The translations under genes were made by a program, and so were the position numbers. Source: Paraburkholderia sp. BL23I1N1 (lineage in GTDB: Bacteria > Pseudomonadota > Gammaproteobacteria > Burkholderiales > Burkholderiaceae). Taken from it: a stretch of 64,000 nt of DNA. Location: positions 310,001 through 374,000 of the forward strand of contig NZ_RAPV01000001.1 in NCBI RefSeq assembly GCF_003610295.1, in the 5' to 3' direction. Numbering within the stretch: the stretch's first letter is position 1; each line of letters opens with the position of its first letter. The notes beneath the pieces were generated by a model. That model saw only the letters and a list, made by a program, of their open reading frames with translations, made no database searches and was not told where the DNA came from. Shown one piece after another: positions 50,473 to 59,862 of the stretch.

Positions 50473-51541
50473 GCGAATTCACCGGACTGGCGGTTTTCTG
50501 CGAATGGGCATCGTACGCTTCCACAATTCGCGCGACCAGCGGATGTCGCACCACGTCCGCGCTCGTGAAACGCGTAAGCGCAATGCCGCGCACGTCCGCC
50601 AGCACCTGTTGCGCTTCGATCAGCCCGCTCTTCGCGCCACGCGGCAAGTCGACCTGGGTCGTGTCGCCGGTCACCACGGCCTTCGAGCCGAAACCGATCC
50701 GCGTGAGGAACATCTTCATCTGTTCGGGCGTGGTGTTCTGCGCCTCGTCGAGGATGATGAACGCGTGATTCAACGTGCGGCCGCGCATGTAGGCGAGCGG
50801 TGCGATTTCGATCATCTGCCGCTCGAACATCTTGGCGGTCTTGTCGAAGCCGAGCAGGTCGTACAGCGCGTCGTACAGCGGACGCAGATACGGATCGACC
50901 TTCTGCGCCAGATCGCCCGGCAGGAAGCCGAGGCGTTCGCCCGCTTCGACGGCTGGACGCGTCAGCACGATGCGTTTCACCTGATCGCGCTCCAGCGCGT
51001 CCACCGCGCAAGCCACCGCGAGATACGTTTTGCCCGTACCCGCCGGACCGACGCCGAACGTTACGTCGTGCGAAATGATCTGCTTCAGATACTCGCGTTG
51101 CATCGGCGTGCGGCCGCGCAGATCGGCGCGGCGCGTGTACAGCTTCGGGCCGAGTTCTTCGAGATCGTCTTCGCTGCTGTCGGCGGGCTGATCGAATGGA
51201 TGGTCCGGATTGCCGGGAAAACGTGTGTCTGCGGCGTCCGCGCCCTGGCCGTTGCCATTCGCGCGATGGCGCGCCGGGTGACGCACTTCGACGAGCGCGA
51301 GCTGGATGTCGTCGACCGACAGCGGCTCGCGCGCGTTGTTGTAGAAGTTTTCGAGCGCGGTGAGCGCGAGTTTTGCGCCGCGCCCGCGAATCGTGATGCG
51401 GTGGGCACGGCGTTGCAGTGTGACGTCAAGCGCCTGCTCGATCTGCCGCAGATTTTCGTCGAGCGGTCCGCAGAGGTTGGCGAGCCGCGCGTTGTCGTCG
51501 CGCGGTGCGGTGAATTCCAGATGCTGCTGAGTGGTCTTCAA
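50468..51541 (-). CDS. ybeZ: PhoH-like ATPase (YbeZ)
   Basis: P-loop ATPase of the PhoH family, a functional partner of YbeY. The protein is 357 aa from a TTG start at 51541 ([16 protein letters not shown]); no ATG lies nearby in frame. An RNA-binding KH-like part with [11 protein letters not shown] precedes the ATPase domain with Walker [58 protein letters not shown] and [10 protein letters not shown]. An acidic linker (about residues 85-125) separates the two. It follows miaB by 47 bases. Confidence 0.95.
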   Translation of the reverse strand: MKTTQQHLEFTAPRDDNARLANLCGPLDENLRQIEQALDVTLQRRAHRITIRGRGAKLALTALENFYNNAREPLSVDDIQLALVEVRHPARHRANGNGQGADAADTRFPGNPDHPFDQPADSSEDDLEELGPKLYTRRADLRGRTPMQREYLKQIISHDVTFGVGPAGTGKTYLAVACAVDALERDQVKRIVLTRPAVEAGERLGFLPGDLAQKVDPYLRPLYDALYDLLGFDKTAKMFERQMIEIAPLAYMRGRTLNHAFIILDEAQNTTPEQMKMFLTRIGFGSKAVVTGDTTQVDLPRGAKSGLIEAQQVLADVRGIALTRFTSADVVRHPLVARIVEAYDAHSQKTASPVNSR

Positions 51542-51588
51542 GGCGGTGGATCGATCCTGTCGGGTTCGTGACGCCGGGCGGGCGTCGC

Positions 51589-52962
51589 TCAGTGAGTGGT
51601 CGCGTGGGTGTCGTCGTGCACCAGCACGAGTTCGCCACGTAACGAATGGGGGTACGCATGGACGATTTTCACGTCCACCATCTGGCCGATCAGCCGCGCA
51701 TGCGATGCGACCGGCGCCGGGAAATTCACCACGCGGTTGTTCTCGGTGCGCCCCGCGAGTTCGTTCGGATCCTTGCGCGCCGGGCGCTCGACCAGAATCC
51801 GCTCGATCTTGCCGACCATCGAATCGCTGATGCGCTGCACGTTTTCTTCGATCGTAGCCTGCAGATGGTACAGACGCTTGAGCTTCACTTCGTGTGGCGT
51901 GTCGTCGTGCAGATTCGCAGCCGGCGTACCGGGACGCGGGCTGTAGATGAACGAGAAGCTGGTGTCGTACTTCATCTCGTGAATCAACGCCATCATCTTG
52001 TCGAAGTCTTCTTCCGTCTCGCCGGGGAAGCCGACGATCATGTCGGTCGACAAAGACAGGTCCGGACGGATCGCGCGCAGCTTGCGGATCACCGACTTGT
52101 ATTCGAGCACCGTGTAGCCGCGCTTCATCGCCATCAGGATGCGGTCGGAACCGTGCTGCACCGGCAGATGCAGATGGCTGACGAGCTTCGGCACCTTGGC
52201 GTAGGTGTCGATCAGACGCTGCGTGAATTCCTTCGGATGCGACGTGGTGTAGCGAATCCGTTCGATGCCCGGAATATCCGCAACGTATTCGATCAGCTGA
52301 GCGAAGTCGGCGATTTCGCTCGAGCCGAGCGTAATACCGGCGCGATAGGCGTTCACGTTCTGGCCGAGCAGCGTGACTTCGCGCACGCCCTGGTCGGCGA
52401 GGCCGGCGATTTCGGTCAGCACGTCGTCCAGCGGACGCGACACTTCTTCGCCGCGCGTGTAGGGCACGACGCAGTAGCTGCAGTACTTGCTGCAGCCTTC
52501 CATGATCGAGACGAACGCGCTCGCGCCATCGACGCGCGCCGGCGGCAAGTGATCGAACTTTTCGATTTCCGGGAACGAGATGTCGACCTGAGCACGGCCG
52601 CTTTCGCGGCGCTTGTCGATCATTTGCGGCAGACGGTGCAGCGTTTGCGGTCCGAACACCAGATCGACATACGGTGCGCGCGCCACGATCGACGCACCTT
52701 CCTGGCTTGCCACGCAACCGCCCACGCCGATGATCAGATTCGGGTTCGCTTCTTTCAACTCGCGCACACGGCCGAGCTCGGAGAAGACTTTCTCCTGCGC
52801 TTTTTCGCGCACCGAGCAGGTGTTGAAGAGAATGACGTCCGCATCTTCCGGCGTGTCGGTCTTGACGAGGCCTTCAGCCGCGCCGAGTACGTCGACCATC
52901 TTGTCGGAGTCGTACTCGTTCATCTGGCAGCCGTAGGTCTTTACATAAACTTTCTTGGTCAT
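51589..52962 (-). CDS. miaB: tRNA-2-methylthio-N6-isopentenyladenosine synthase
   Basis: Radical-SAM methylthiotransferase acting on A37 of tRNAs that read UNN codons. The start at 52962 ([22 protein letters not shown]) gives 457 aa. The first Fe-S cluster cysteines are in [14 protein letters not shown] and VGGCVAS. The radical-SAM motif is [18 protein letters not shown]. The C-terminal TRAM domain contains [10 protein letters not shown]. It heads the miaB-ybeZ-ybeY series. Confidence 0.97.
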   Translation of the reverse strand: MTKKVYVKTYGCQMNEYDSDKMVDVLGAAEGLVKTDTPEDADVILFNTCSVREKAQEKVFSELGRVRELKEANPNLIIGVGGCVASQEGASIVARAPYVDLVFGPQTLHRLPQMIDKRRESGRAQVDISFPEIEKFDHLPPARVDGASAFVSIMEGCSKYCSYCVVPYTRGEEVSRPLDDVLTEIAGLADQGVREVTLLGQNVNAYRAGITLGSSEIADFAQLIEYVADIPGIERIRYTTSHPKEFTQRLIDTYAKVPKLVSHLHLPVQHGSDRILMAMKRGYTVLEYKSVIRKLRAIRPDLSLSTDMIVGFPGETEEDFDKMMALIHEMKYDTSFSFIYSPRPGTPAANLHDDTPHEVKLKRLYHLQATIEENVQRISDSMVGKIERILVERPARKDPNELAGRTENNRVVNFPAPVASHARLIGQMVDVKIVHAYPHSLRGELVLVHDDTHATTH

Positions 52963-53113
52963 CGATTTTCGCCGGTCGCAGTGGTTAACCTGGGGGCATC
53001 GTTTAAAAGGTAAAGGGGGTTGGAAACGTGCGGACGGGCCACGGGGCGGCGCTGGTGCTTGCCTGAGCCCATTTCGGTCCACTTTCAATACACGTTTGCA
53101 GCGTAGCGCAATA

Positions 53114-54097
53114 TTATAGCCCTTCATCGGATGCGGTTTCCGCCGCGGCCTTGGCTCGCGGCCGCTCCGGCGGCAAGCCCAGCAGGCCTTCCAGTTCGTC
53201 CGACACTTGCGCGAAGCGCTCGCTCAGGAAATCCAGCAGCGCGCGCACGCGCGGCGCCATGAAACGGTTGCGGTGGTAGAGCGCGTGCAATGGCGCGTCC
53301 GGATAGCGCCATTCGGGCAGCAGGATTTTCAGGCAGTCGCCCCGCAAGTCCGCTTCCACGTCCCACATCGACTTGATGACGATGCCGTAGCCGCGCCGCG
53401 CCCATTCCCGGGCCACGGCGCCGTCGTTGGTTTCCCGGGAGGTCTCGAACGGCACGGTGTAGTGCTGCACTTCGTCACCGCGTGTGAAACGCCACTCGTT
53501 GACCGGTCCGGACGCGGTGCCGAGCACGATGCAGTCGAAGTTCGCCAGGTCGTGCGGATCTTTCGGTTCGCCCTTGCGAGCGATGTAGTCCGGCGAGGCG
53601 CACAGCACCCGCCGGTTCGACGCCAGCTTGCGGGCGACGAGCGAGCTGTCCCGCGGCACGCCAAAGCGGATTGCCAGATCGATGTCTTCCTGCACCAGAT
53701 TCGATAGCGAGTCCGAAAGCGTCAGCGCGAACGTGACTTCCGGGTAAAGCGCGTTGAACTCGTCGAGCCAGTGCATCAGCAGATTGCGGCCGAAGTCCGA
53801 AGTCGCCGAGATTCGCACCTTGCCGCGCACCACGCCTTGGCCGGCTTGCAGCGCGGCCTCGGCGTCGTCGAGCGATTGCAGCGCCTGGCGGCAGCAGTTC
53901 AGGTACAGCCGGCCCTCGTCCGTGAGCCTGAGTTGACGGGTGGTGCGCTCGAACAGACGTGTTTTCAGGCCGGCTTCGAGTTTGGCCAACCGCGCGCTGG
54001 CGGCGGCCGGCGTCAGGCCCATCTTGCGGCCCGCCGCCGAGAGGCTGCCCTGCTGCGCCGCTTCGACGAACAGGCGGATATCACCGAGGTTATCCAT
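53114..54097 (-). CDS. LysR-family transcriptional regulator
   Basis: The 327-aa protein has a winged helix-turn-helix in [54 protein letters not shown]. The substrate-binding domain starts [25 protein letters not shown]. It is most like the DsdC/AaeR-type branch that often controls adjacent efflux or metabolic genes. It diverges from the VOC and MFS genes (54213, 54646), likely targets by position only. Confidence 0.88.
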   Translation of the reverse strand: MDNLGDIRLFVEAAQQGSLSAAGRKMGLTPAAASARLAKLEAGLKTRLFERTTRQLRLTDEGRLYLNCCRQALQSLDDAEAALQAGQGVVRGKVRISATSDFGRNLLMHWLDEFNALYPEVTFALTLSDSLSNLVQEDIDLAIRFGVPRDSSLVARKLASNRRVLCASPDYIARKGEPKDPHDLANFDCIVLGTASGPVNEWRFTRGDEVQHYTVPFETSRETNDGAVAREWARRGYGIVIKSMWDVEADLRGDCLKILLPEWRYPDAPLHALYHRNRFMAPRVRALLDFLSERFAQVSDELEGLLGLPPERPRAKAAAETASDEGL

Positions 54098-54212
54098 CGC
54101 GATCTTTTAAAATAATTTTAAAATGCTTCAAATGCTACGCCAATTATCAAAACGACGTGTTCCGCTCACAATGCACTCCTCGTAAACCCTTAGTGCTTCG
54201 TGCAGCCCCGCC

Positions 54213-54614
54213 ATGCAACTCGATCACGCAACGATCGTCACCGCCGACCTGAAGACCGCGCGACGTTTTTTTGTCGACGTTGCCGGGCTGACGGATGGCG
54301 CGCGTCCGCCGTTTTCGGTCGACGGCCACTGGCTGTATGCAAACGGCCGTCCGGTGATTCATCTGATCGACGCGACGGTGCCTGCCCAGACAGGCAGGGC
54401 CGCGCCGCGCATCGACCATGTCGCGTTCCGGCTGGACAGCGCCGACGAATGGCAGGCGCTGTTGCAGCGCTTGCATGCGGCGGATGTGCCTTATCAACTC
54501 GCCGAAGTGCCACAGATGGGTCCGCAGCAAGCCGAATTGCAATTGTTCACCGCGCTCGCGCCGGGTGTGGTCATCGAATTCGTGACCGCGCTGCGTCACG
54601 TTCATCGCAGCTAA
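54213..54614 (+). CDS. VOC-family (glyoxalase-like) protein
   Basis: The 133-aa protein begins MQLDHATIVTADLKTARRFFVDVAGLTDG, the usual first beta-alpha-beta unit with a metal-ligand histidine at position 5. A second histidine occurs in RIDHVAFRLD, and a glutamate near the end in VVIEFVTA completes a plausible metal site. The substrate is unknown. It lies just upstream of the MFS exporter gene (31 bases) and opposite the LysR gene, suggesting one regulon. Confidence 0.85.
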   Translation: MQLDHATIVTADLKTARRFFVDVAGLTDGARPPFSVDGHWLYANGRPVIHLIDATVPAQTGRAAPRIDHVAFRLDSADEWQALLQRLHAADVPYQLAEVPQMGPQQAELQLFTALAPGVVIEFVTALRHVHRS

Positions 54615-54645
54615 CACGCTTAACTTTAGAACCTGGAGTAGAAAA

Positions 54646-55812
54646 ATGCCCATTCCATTACTGGCGTTAGCGATCAGCGCTTTCGCGATCGGCACGACCG
54701 AGTTCGTGATCATGGGCTTGCTGCCCGATGTTGCGCGCGATCTGGCCGTGTCGATTCCGTCTGCCGGTTTGCTGGTGAGTGGCTATGCGCTCGGCGTCGC
54801 CGTCGGCGCGCCGCTGCTCGCAGTGGTCACCAGCAAGATGCCGCGCAAGCTCGCGTTGCAGTTGCTGATGGGCGTGTTCATCGTCGGCAATACGCTGTGC
54901 GCGATTGCGTCCAGCTATTCCGTGCTGATGTTCGCCCGCGTGGTGACGTCGTTTGCGCATGGGTCGTTCTTTGGCATCGGCGCAGTGGTGGCGGCTTCGC
55001 TCGTGCCGGCTGAAAAGCGGGCGAGCGCGATTGCGCTGATGTTCACCGGCTTGACGCTCGCGAACGTGCTCGGTGTGCCGTTCGGCACGTTCGTCGGTCA
55101 GGAATTCGGCTGGCGTGCGGCGTTCTGGATCGTCAGCGTGTTTGGGGTGCTGTCGCTGGCTGGCGTGTCGCTGCTGGTGCCGAATCGTCATGATTCCGGC
55201 CCGGTCGGCCTGGGTCACGAAGTGCGCGTGCTGAAGGACCCGCAAGTCTGGACCGCGCTTGCGATGACGGTGCTCGGCTTCGGCGGCGTGTTCGTCGTGT
55301 TCACTTATATCGCGCCGATTCTCGAGCAGGTCAGCGGATTCTCGCCGCGCGGCGTGACGCTGATTCTGGTGCTGTTCGGTATCGGCCTCACGATCGGCAA
55401 TACCGTGGGCGGCAAGCTCGCGGACCGCGCATTGATGCCTTCGCTGATGGGCATTCTGGTGGCGCTCGCGGTCGTGATGGCGATTTTCGCGCGGACCAGC
55501 CATTCGCAAGTGGCCGCGGCGATCACCATTTTTGTGTGGGGCATTGCTGCTTTTGCGACCGTGCCGCCATTGCAGATGCGCGTGGTCGAGAAAGCCGCGG
55601 CGGCGCCGAATCTGGCTTCGACGTTGAACATCGGTGCGTTCAACGTGGGCAATGCAGGCGGCGCGTGGTTAGGCGGTCTGGTGATCAATCACGGCCATTC
55701 GCTCGATACGCTGCCGTGGGTTGCGGCGGCGGTCAGTGTGGTGGCGTTGCTGCTCACGTGGTTCGCGGCGAGGATGGATGCGCCGGCGAGGGCTGTGGCG
55801 CAAAGCGCGTGA
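54646..55812 (+). CDS. MFS transporter, DHA1 family (AraJ/YdhP-like)
   Basis: The 388-aa protein has about 12 hydrophobic helices. It begins MPIPLLALAISAFAIGTTEFVIMGLLPDVARDL, which is highly characteristic of the AraJ/SotB/YdhP group of drug or sugar efflux proteins. The loop motif appears in VVTSKMPRKLALQLLMGVFIVGN. The sixth helix region is followed by a short loop with HDSGPVGLGHEVRVLKDPQVW. The substrate is unknown. An ATG with AACCTGGAG upstream marks the start. Confidence 0.9.
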   Translation: MPIPLLALAISAFAIGTTEFVIMGLLPDVARDLAVSIPSAGLLVSGYALGVAVGAPLLAVVTSKMPRKLALQLLMGVFIVGNTLCAIASSYSVLMFARVVTSFAHGSFFGIGAVVAASLVPAEKRASAIALMFTGLTLANVLGVPFGTFVGQEFGWRAAFWIVSVFGVLSLAGVSLLVPNRHDSGPVGLGHEVRVLKDPQVWTALAMTVLGFGGVFVVFTYIAPILEQVSGFSPRGVTLILVLFGIGLTIGNTVGGKLADRALMPSLMGILVALAVVMAIFARTSHSQVAAAITIFVWGIAAFATVPPLQMRVVEKAAAAPNLASTLNIGAFNVGNAGGAWLGGLVINHGHSLDTLPWVAAAVSVVALLLTWFAARMDAPARAVAQSA

Positions 55813-56068
55813 GTGTGGGTGAGCGCCTGAGTGTGCGCGAGCGCCTTGGCGAGCCCGGGGTGCGTCTAAACGCCTGCCCGGGAGCGTCCGAGCGCTCGCA
55901 TCGGCGCGGCCACGCCCATATGAAAAATTCGCACAAGCTTTGCGAGAACCGTCCTCCGCAATGCTGATAACAGTGTGAAGATAACTTCGTTGGGCGCGGC
56001 GAGGCGCGATGCTATCTTGCTTCCACTAACCGCTTGCCCGCCGTCCGGCGGCGCTCCTGGAGGCAATC

Positions 56069-56758
56069 ATGCATTCCCCGCTTGCGTTGGTTCGCGATCC
56101 CACGGCTGACACCGATGGGTCGCCGCGTGCCACTGAACCCTTCGATGCGCTTGAACATCTGGTCGGCGTGAATCTCGCCCGTTTGCGCGCCGAGCGCCAA
56201 CTTTCGCTCGATGCTCTCGCCCGTGCTTCGGGCGTCTCGCGAGCGATGCTCGCGCAGATCGAGTCGGCGCGCAGTGTGCCGTCGATCAAGGTGCTGTGCA
56301 AGGTCGCATCGGCGTTGAAGGTATCGGTGGCGGCGTTCTTGCGACGTCATGCGACCAACGGCTTCGAGCATTTGCCGGCGGAGCGTTCGTCGCGTGTCGT
56401 CAGCTCGAATGGGCGCTACTCGGCCCGGCCGCTTTATCCCGACGCCGAGCCGACTGCTGCCGAGTTTCATGAGTTGCGTATCGCGCCGTTGCATACCGAG
56501 GCCGGCACACGCCGCGCGCCGGGCACCACCGTGAATCTGGTGGTGAGCGAGGGCACGTTGGAAGTCAGCGTGCACGATCAGCGCCAATTACTGGCAACGG
56601 GTGACGCTATTGTGTTCGACGCCGACCAGCCGCACAGCCTGCGCAATCCCGGCGACACAGAAGCGCGCGCGTTTCGCGTGACGCTGAAGGCGGAAACGCC
56701 GCCGCGCTGGGACGTGCCCGCGCCGCACGATTTGCCAAGGCAGGCCGTGCCGGTCTGA
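56069..56758 (+). CDS. XRE-family regulator with cupin domain
   Basis: The 229-aa protein has an N-terminal extension, then a helix-turn-helix (residues about 32-90: NLARLRAERQLSLDALARASGVSRAMLAQIESARSVPSIKVLCKVASALKV). The C-terminal cupin fold has APGTTVNLVVSEGTLEVSVHDQRQLLATGDAIVFDADQPHSLRNPG. Such proteins (PuuR/SutR type) sense a small metabolite through the cupin. No target is evident; the FMN riboswitch and ribB lie downstream but have independent control. GGAGG precedes the ATG. Confidence 0.9.
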   Translation: MHSPLALVRDPTADTDGSPRATEPFDALEHLVGVNLARLRAERQLSLDALARASGVSRAMLAQIESARSVPSIKVLCKVASALKVSVAAFLRRHATNGFEHLPAERSSRVVSSNGRYSARPLYPDAEPTAAEFHELRIAPLHTEAGTRRAPGTTVNLVVSEGTLEVSVHDQRQLLATGDAIVFDADQPHSLRNPGDTEARAFRVTLKAETPPRWDVPAPHDLPRQAVPV

Positions 56759-56880
56759 CGAATACTTTTTCAGGCGGATCGGACGATGAAGCAGCAAAGT
56801 CCGTCTACCCAGTAGGGGTCGCGCTGCAGGTCTTGCGCGACTGTTGTATGCTTCGCCAGCCGGTTGGTCCGGCAATCAGT

Positions 56881-57206
56881 GCGTCTTCAGGGCGGGGTGA
56901 AATTCCCCACCGGCGGTATGCCGGCAGCGCGAAAGCGTGAGCCGGTGAGCCCGCGAGCGCCCGTGTCGTCAATGTGTTTGGCACTGTGCAACTACGTTGC
57001 ATGGGACGAGAGTAAGTGCTTTGCATGGGATCGGAGTAGCGAGCTAAAGCGCGAACTTCGATCGACAGCTAAAGCGCTAACTCAGGTCGACAGCCTTGCA
57101 TGGGACCCGAGTAACCGCTAAAGCGGCAACTCGGGTCGACAGGGGGTCAGCAGATCTGGTGAGAAGCCAGAGCCGACGGTTAGAGTCCGGATGGAAGAAG
57201 ATGTGC
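56881..57206 (+). promoter_or_regulatory. FMN riboswitch (RFN element) with a large insert
   Basis: Conserved RFN blocks are in order: TCTTCAGGGCGGGGTGAAAT (from 56884), TCCCCACCGGCGGTATGCCGG, GAGCCGGTGAGCCCGCGAG, and after a long interruption GGTCAGCAGATCTGGTGAGA, AGAGCCGACGGTTAGAGTCCGG and ATGGAAGAAGA. The P1 stem pairs TCTTC with GAAGA. The variable stem, normally short, is split after CCCGTG...CAC by about 158 bases (56985-57142) before GGGGTCAGC resumes. It controls ribB 130 bases downstream. The ligand core seems intact. Confidence 0.9.
56985..57142 (+). repeat. REP-like palindromic repeats inserted into the riboswitch variable stem
   Basis: TTGCATGGGA occurs at 56997, 57021 and 57096. 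GCTAAAGC occurs at 57043, 57068 and 57117. TCGACAG with a preceding purine-rich base pair occurs at 57062, 57087 and 57136. The best unit reads TGGGACCCGAGT, AACCGCTAAAGCGGCA, ACTCGGGTCGACAG and folds as two nested stems (CCCGAGT/ACTCGGG and CCGC/GCGG). The other units are decayed or truncated copies. It looks like a block of REP-type elements rather than a gene. Confidence 0.7.
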
Positions 57207-57337
57207 AGATAGTCATGTTCGTTTCCGTGGCGCCGCTAGCAGTTGAAGCGGGGCGCGAGCGTCGCTTTTCGCGGCGTTCAACGGCGCGTCTTTGTCTGTT
57301 TGCAATGCCCTGAAACGTTTCTCGCCCAACTTTTGCG

Positions 57338-58072
57338 ATGAGCGTTTCAACTATGTCCTTTGCTACTTTTCCTGCTCCGTCGACGATTGCACCCGATGCA
57401 TCGCTCGATCTCCCCCTGCTCGACACCGAGCCCGTTCCGCCGCGTATCGCCGCCGCCTTGCAGGCCATGCGCGATGGCCGCGCCGTCGTCCTGCAAGACG
57501 ATCACGACCGCGAGAACGAAGCCGATCTGATCGTTTCCGCCGAGCGTCTTTCCGTCGAAACCATGGCCTTGCTGATTCGCGAATGCAGCGGCATCGTCTG
57601 CCTGTGCCTGCCCGACGAGAAGATTCGCGCACTCGAATTGCCGCCTATGGCCGTCAACAACGAAAGCCGTCATGGCACCGCGTTCACGGTCTCGATCGAA
57701 GCGCGCGATGGCGTGACCACCGGCGTGTCCGCACTCGATCGCGTGACCACGATCCGCGCGGCGATCAGCGATACGGCGAAGCCGGCCGATATCGTGCGCC
57801 CGGGTCACGTGTTCCCGTTGCGCGCGCAGCCTGGCGGCGTGCTGGCGCGTCGCGGCCACACCGAAGGCACGGTCGATCTGGCGGTTCTCGCGGGTCTGAA
57901 GCCGGCCGGCGTGCTGTGCGAACTGATGAACGCGGACGGCACGATGACGCGCGGTGCGGACGTGGAGCGCTTCGCGGCGCAACACAATCTGCCGATGCTG
58001 ACGATCGCGGAGTTGGTGGAATTCCGCGAGGCGCTGGCGACGGCGCGCGAATGTGTCGCCGACGAGGTTTGA
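57338..58072 (+). CDS. ribB: 3,4-dihydroxy-2-butanone-4-phosphate synthase
   Basis: Makes the four-carbon precursor of riboflavin from ribulose-5-phosphate. The 244-aa protein has only the RibB domain: [22 protein letters not shown] with the acidic metal site, [66 protein letters not shown] and [10 protein letters not shown]. No GTP cyclohydrolase II domain is attached. ATG 57353 is an alternative start. It is the gene controlled by the FMN riboswitch, which would lower expression when FMN is plentiful. Confidence 0.95.
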   Translation: MSVSTMSFATFPAPSTIAPDASLDLPLLDTEPVPPRIAAALQAMRDGRAVVLQDDHDRENEADLIVSAERLSVETMALLIRECSGIVCLCLPDEKIRALELPPMAVNNESRHGTAFTVSIEARDGVTTGVSALDRVTTIRAAISDTAKPADIVRPGHVFPLRAQPGGVLARRGHTEGTVDLAVLAGLKPAGVLCELMNADGTMTRGADVERFAAQHNLPMLTIAELVEFREALATARECVADEV

Positions 58073-58083
58073 TGTTTGCAAAA

Positions 58084-58118
58084 ACAAACCCCACGCCTGG
58101 AAAAGCGTGGGGTTTGTC
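58084..58118. terminator. Terminator after ribB
   Basis: ACAAACCCCACGC (58084-58096) and GCGTGGGGTTTGT (58105-58117) form a 13-bp stem with loop CTGGAAAA. A second hairpin ending in GCCGGCTTTTTTATT follows at about 58132-58162. Together they separate ribB from the converging HAD gene. Confidence 0.8.
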
Positions 58119-58172
58119 ATGTCTGAAGCCTGAAGCCAGCTACCGCAGCCGGCTTTTTTATTGCAGCATCCG

Positions 58173-58859
58173 TTACGACTGCACGTCGCCAAACTCACCG
58201 CGCACGCCGGCTTCAACCAGCGCGGGCAGTTCATCCATATGCTTCATGATGCGGGTCATGCCCATCTTACGCAGGGCATCCGCATAACCGTCGGGGATAT
58301 GGCTCGCACCCACGAAGGCAATCGTCTTCATGCCCGCCGCACGCGCCGCATTCAAACCGGCCACGCTATCTTCCACGACGACGCATCGCGCCGGCTCCAC
58401 GCCCAGTGTCTTTGCAGCGAACAGATAAACATCGGGGTAAGGCTTCGGCCGCGCCACCTGTTCGGCGCTAAAAATCCGTTCGCCGAAAATCTGCTGCAAG
58501 CCCGCGCGCCGCACCGACGCATTCACACGCGCCATCCGGCTATTCGACACGACAGCGGCCGGCAGGGTGACGCGTTGCAAGGCGTCGCGCACGCCGTTGA
58601 TCGGGCTGAGCGAGGCCGCGAGCTCAAGCTCGACGTTGTGCTCGATCGTATTGAAGAAATCGGTGGGTAGCGTGATATCGAACGACTTCTCGATACCTTC
58701 GAGGAAGCGCGAGGTCTGCTGGCCGAACGCCGTCTTGACGACAGGTTCGAAGTCGAGGCCGGGGAAGGTGGCGGACAGCGTTTCGAGCATCACGCGGTCG
58801 GCGATGATTTCACTGTCGACGAGCACGCCGTCGCAGTCACAGATGAGGTGGTCGATCAT
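58173..58859 (-). CDS. HAD-family hydrolase, YieH-like
   Basis: The 228-aa protein starts at 58859 (MIDHLICDCDGVLVDSEIIADRV). Motif I is DCDGVLVDSE with the nucleophile aspartate; motif II is VVSNSRMARV, motif III the lysine in RPKPYPDVYLFAA, and motif IV CVVVEDSVAGLNAARAAGM. The alpha cap of subfamily IA is present. It resembles E. coli YieH, a 6-phosphogluconate phosphatase, which would fit the Entner-Doudoroff genes elsewhere in the window, but the substrate is inferred from similarity only. Confidence 0.88.
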   Translation of the reverse strand: MIDHLICDCDGVLVDSEIIADRVMLETLSATFPGLDFEPVVKTAFGQQTSRFLEGIEKSFDITLPTDFFNTIEHNVELELAASLSPINGVRDALQRVTLPAAVVSNSRMARVNASVRRAGLQQIFGERIFSAEQVARPKPYPDVYLFAAKTLGVEPARCVVVEDSVAGLNAARAAGMKTIAFVGASHIPDGYADALRKMGMTRIMKHMDELPALVEAGVRGEFGDVQS

Positions 58860-58945
58860 GCTTTTAAAACGGAAAGCGAGAGGCACGCGAGCAAGACGAT
58901 TGCAAGCTCATGCGCGGAGATTGAAAGCATCATGATACGTGCTTT

Positions 58946-58965
58946 GGCGCCGCGTGCGCGGCGCC
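58946..58965 (-). terminator. GC-rich hairpin downstream of glpF
   Basis: GGCGCCGCG and CGCGGCGCC form a perfect nine-base stem with two bases between. It lies 93 bases past the glpF stop on the minus strand. No T run follows, so termination without Rho is uncertain. Confidence 0.4.
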
Positions 58966-59057
58966 GTCGCTTTCCGTCGGCGCTTATTTGCGCCTTGGGC
59001 GTGTGTTTAGTGCGCCGTGTGCGCGCCTTATATATGCGCCCCATGTGCGCCGCAGAA

Positions 59058-59771
59058 TCAGTGCGCGTGCAGGTACAGATACAAGCCCGTTGCCGCTGCG
59101 CCGCCCAGCAGCGGACCGCACACCGGAATCCACGAATAACGCCAGTCGCTGTCGCGCTTGCCCGGAATCGGCAGCAGCGCGTGCATCAGACGCGGCGACA
59201 GGTCGCGCGCCGGGCTCATCGCGTAACCGGTCGGGCCGCCGAGCGAAATGCCGATGCCGAGTACGAGCAGGCCGACCGGCAGCGCGTCGAGCGCGCCCAA
59301 ACCAACTTGCGGCGAAGCCAGATACAGCACGCCGAGAATCAGCACGAAGGTCGCGATCATTTCGGTGAGCAGGTTATGCGGCACGCTGCGAATGGCGGGC
59401 GCCGTACAGAACACGCCGAGCTTCACGTCGGCATCGCCTTCTTTCGCGAAATGTTGACGATACGCGAGCCACACAAGCAGGGCGCCCGCCATACCGCCGA
59501 GCATCTGCGCCGCGATGTAGCCCGGCACCTTGGCCCATGCGAATTTGCCGGCCAGCGCGAGGCTGATCGTGACGACAGGATTCAGGTGCGCGCCGCTGTA
59601 AGACGCGGTGACGTACACGGCGATGAACACGGCCATCGCCCAGCCCATCACGATCACGATCAGGTCCGCGCCTTTGCCTTTGGTGCGCGCGAGCAGCACG
59701 TTGGCAACCGCGCCGTTGCCGAGCAGCACCAGTAGCGCGGTGCCGATGAATTCCGCAATGTAAGGAGACAT
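59058..59771 (-). CDS. glpF: Glycerol uptake facilitator (aquaglyceroporin)
   Basis: Membrane channel that lets glycerol into the cell. The 237-aa protein has six hydrophobic helices and two half-helices. The first pore motif is GAHLNPVVTISLA (NPV instead of NPA) and the second GYAMSPARDLSPR (SPA instead of NPA), so both differ from the canonical signature. The arginine of the selectivity filter follows SPA. The start is at 59771 with AAGGAGA upstream. It is the third gene after glpD and glpK. Its role follows from context and family. Confidence 0.92.
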   Translation of the reverse strand: MSPYIAEFIGTALLVLLGNGAVANVLLARTKGKGADLIVIVMGWAMAVFIAVYVTASYSGAHLNPVVTISLALAGKFAWAKVPGYIAAQMLGGMAGALLVWLAYRQHFAKEGDADVKLGVFCTAPAIRSVPHNLLTEMIATFVLILGVLYLASPQVGLGALDALPVGLLVLGIGISLGGPTGYAMSPARDLSPRLMHALLPIPGKRDSDWRYSWIPVCGPLLGGAAATGLYLYLHAH

Positions 59772-59800
59772 GATTTGGTATCCGAAATATAGTTGTTAGG

Positions 59801-59823
59801 GAAGCCGCGGGAAAAGCGGCTTC
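59801..59823 (-). promoter_or_regulatory. Hairpin between glpK and glpF
   Basis: GAAGCCGC and GCGGCTTC flank GGGAAAA, between the stop of glpK and the start of glpF. Without a T run it may slow transcription or protect an mRNA end and so balance expression of channel and kinase. Confidence 0.4.
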
Positions 59824-59862
59824 GTTATGTCGAAAGATGTCTTATGGAACGGGTCGAGGCAA

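Noticed and set aside
51542..52717. N-terminal extension of the phoH frame upstream of 51541
   Set aside because: It overlaps miaB in another frame with no domain content; the TTG at 51541 begins the conserved PhoH sequence.
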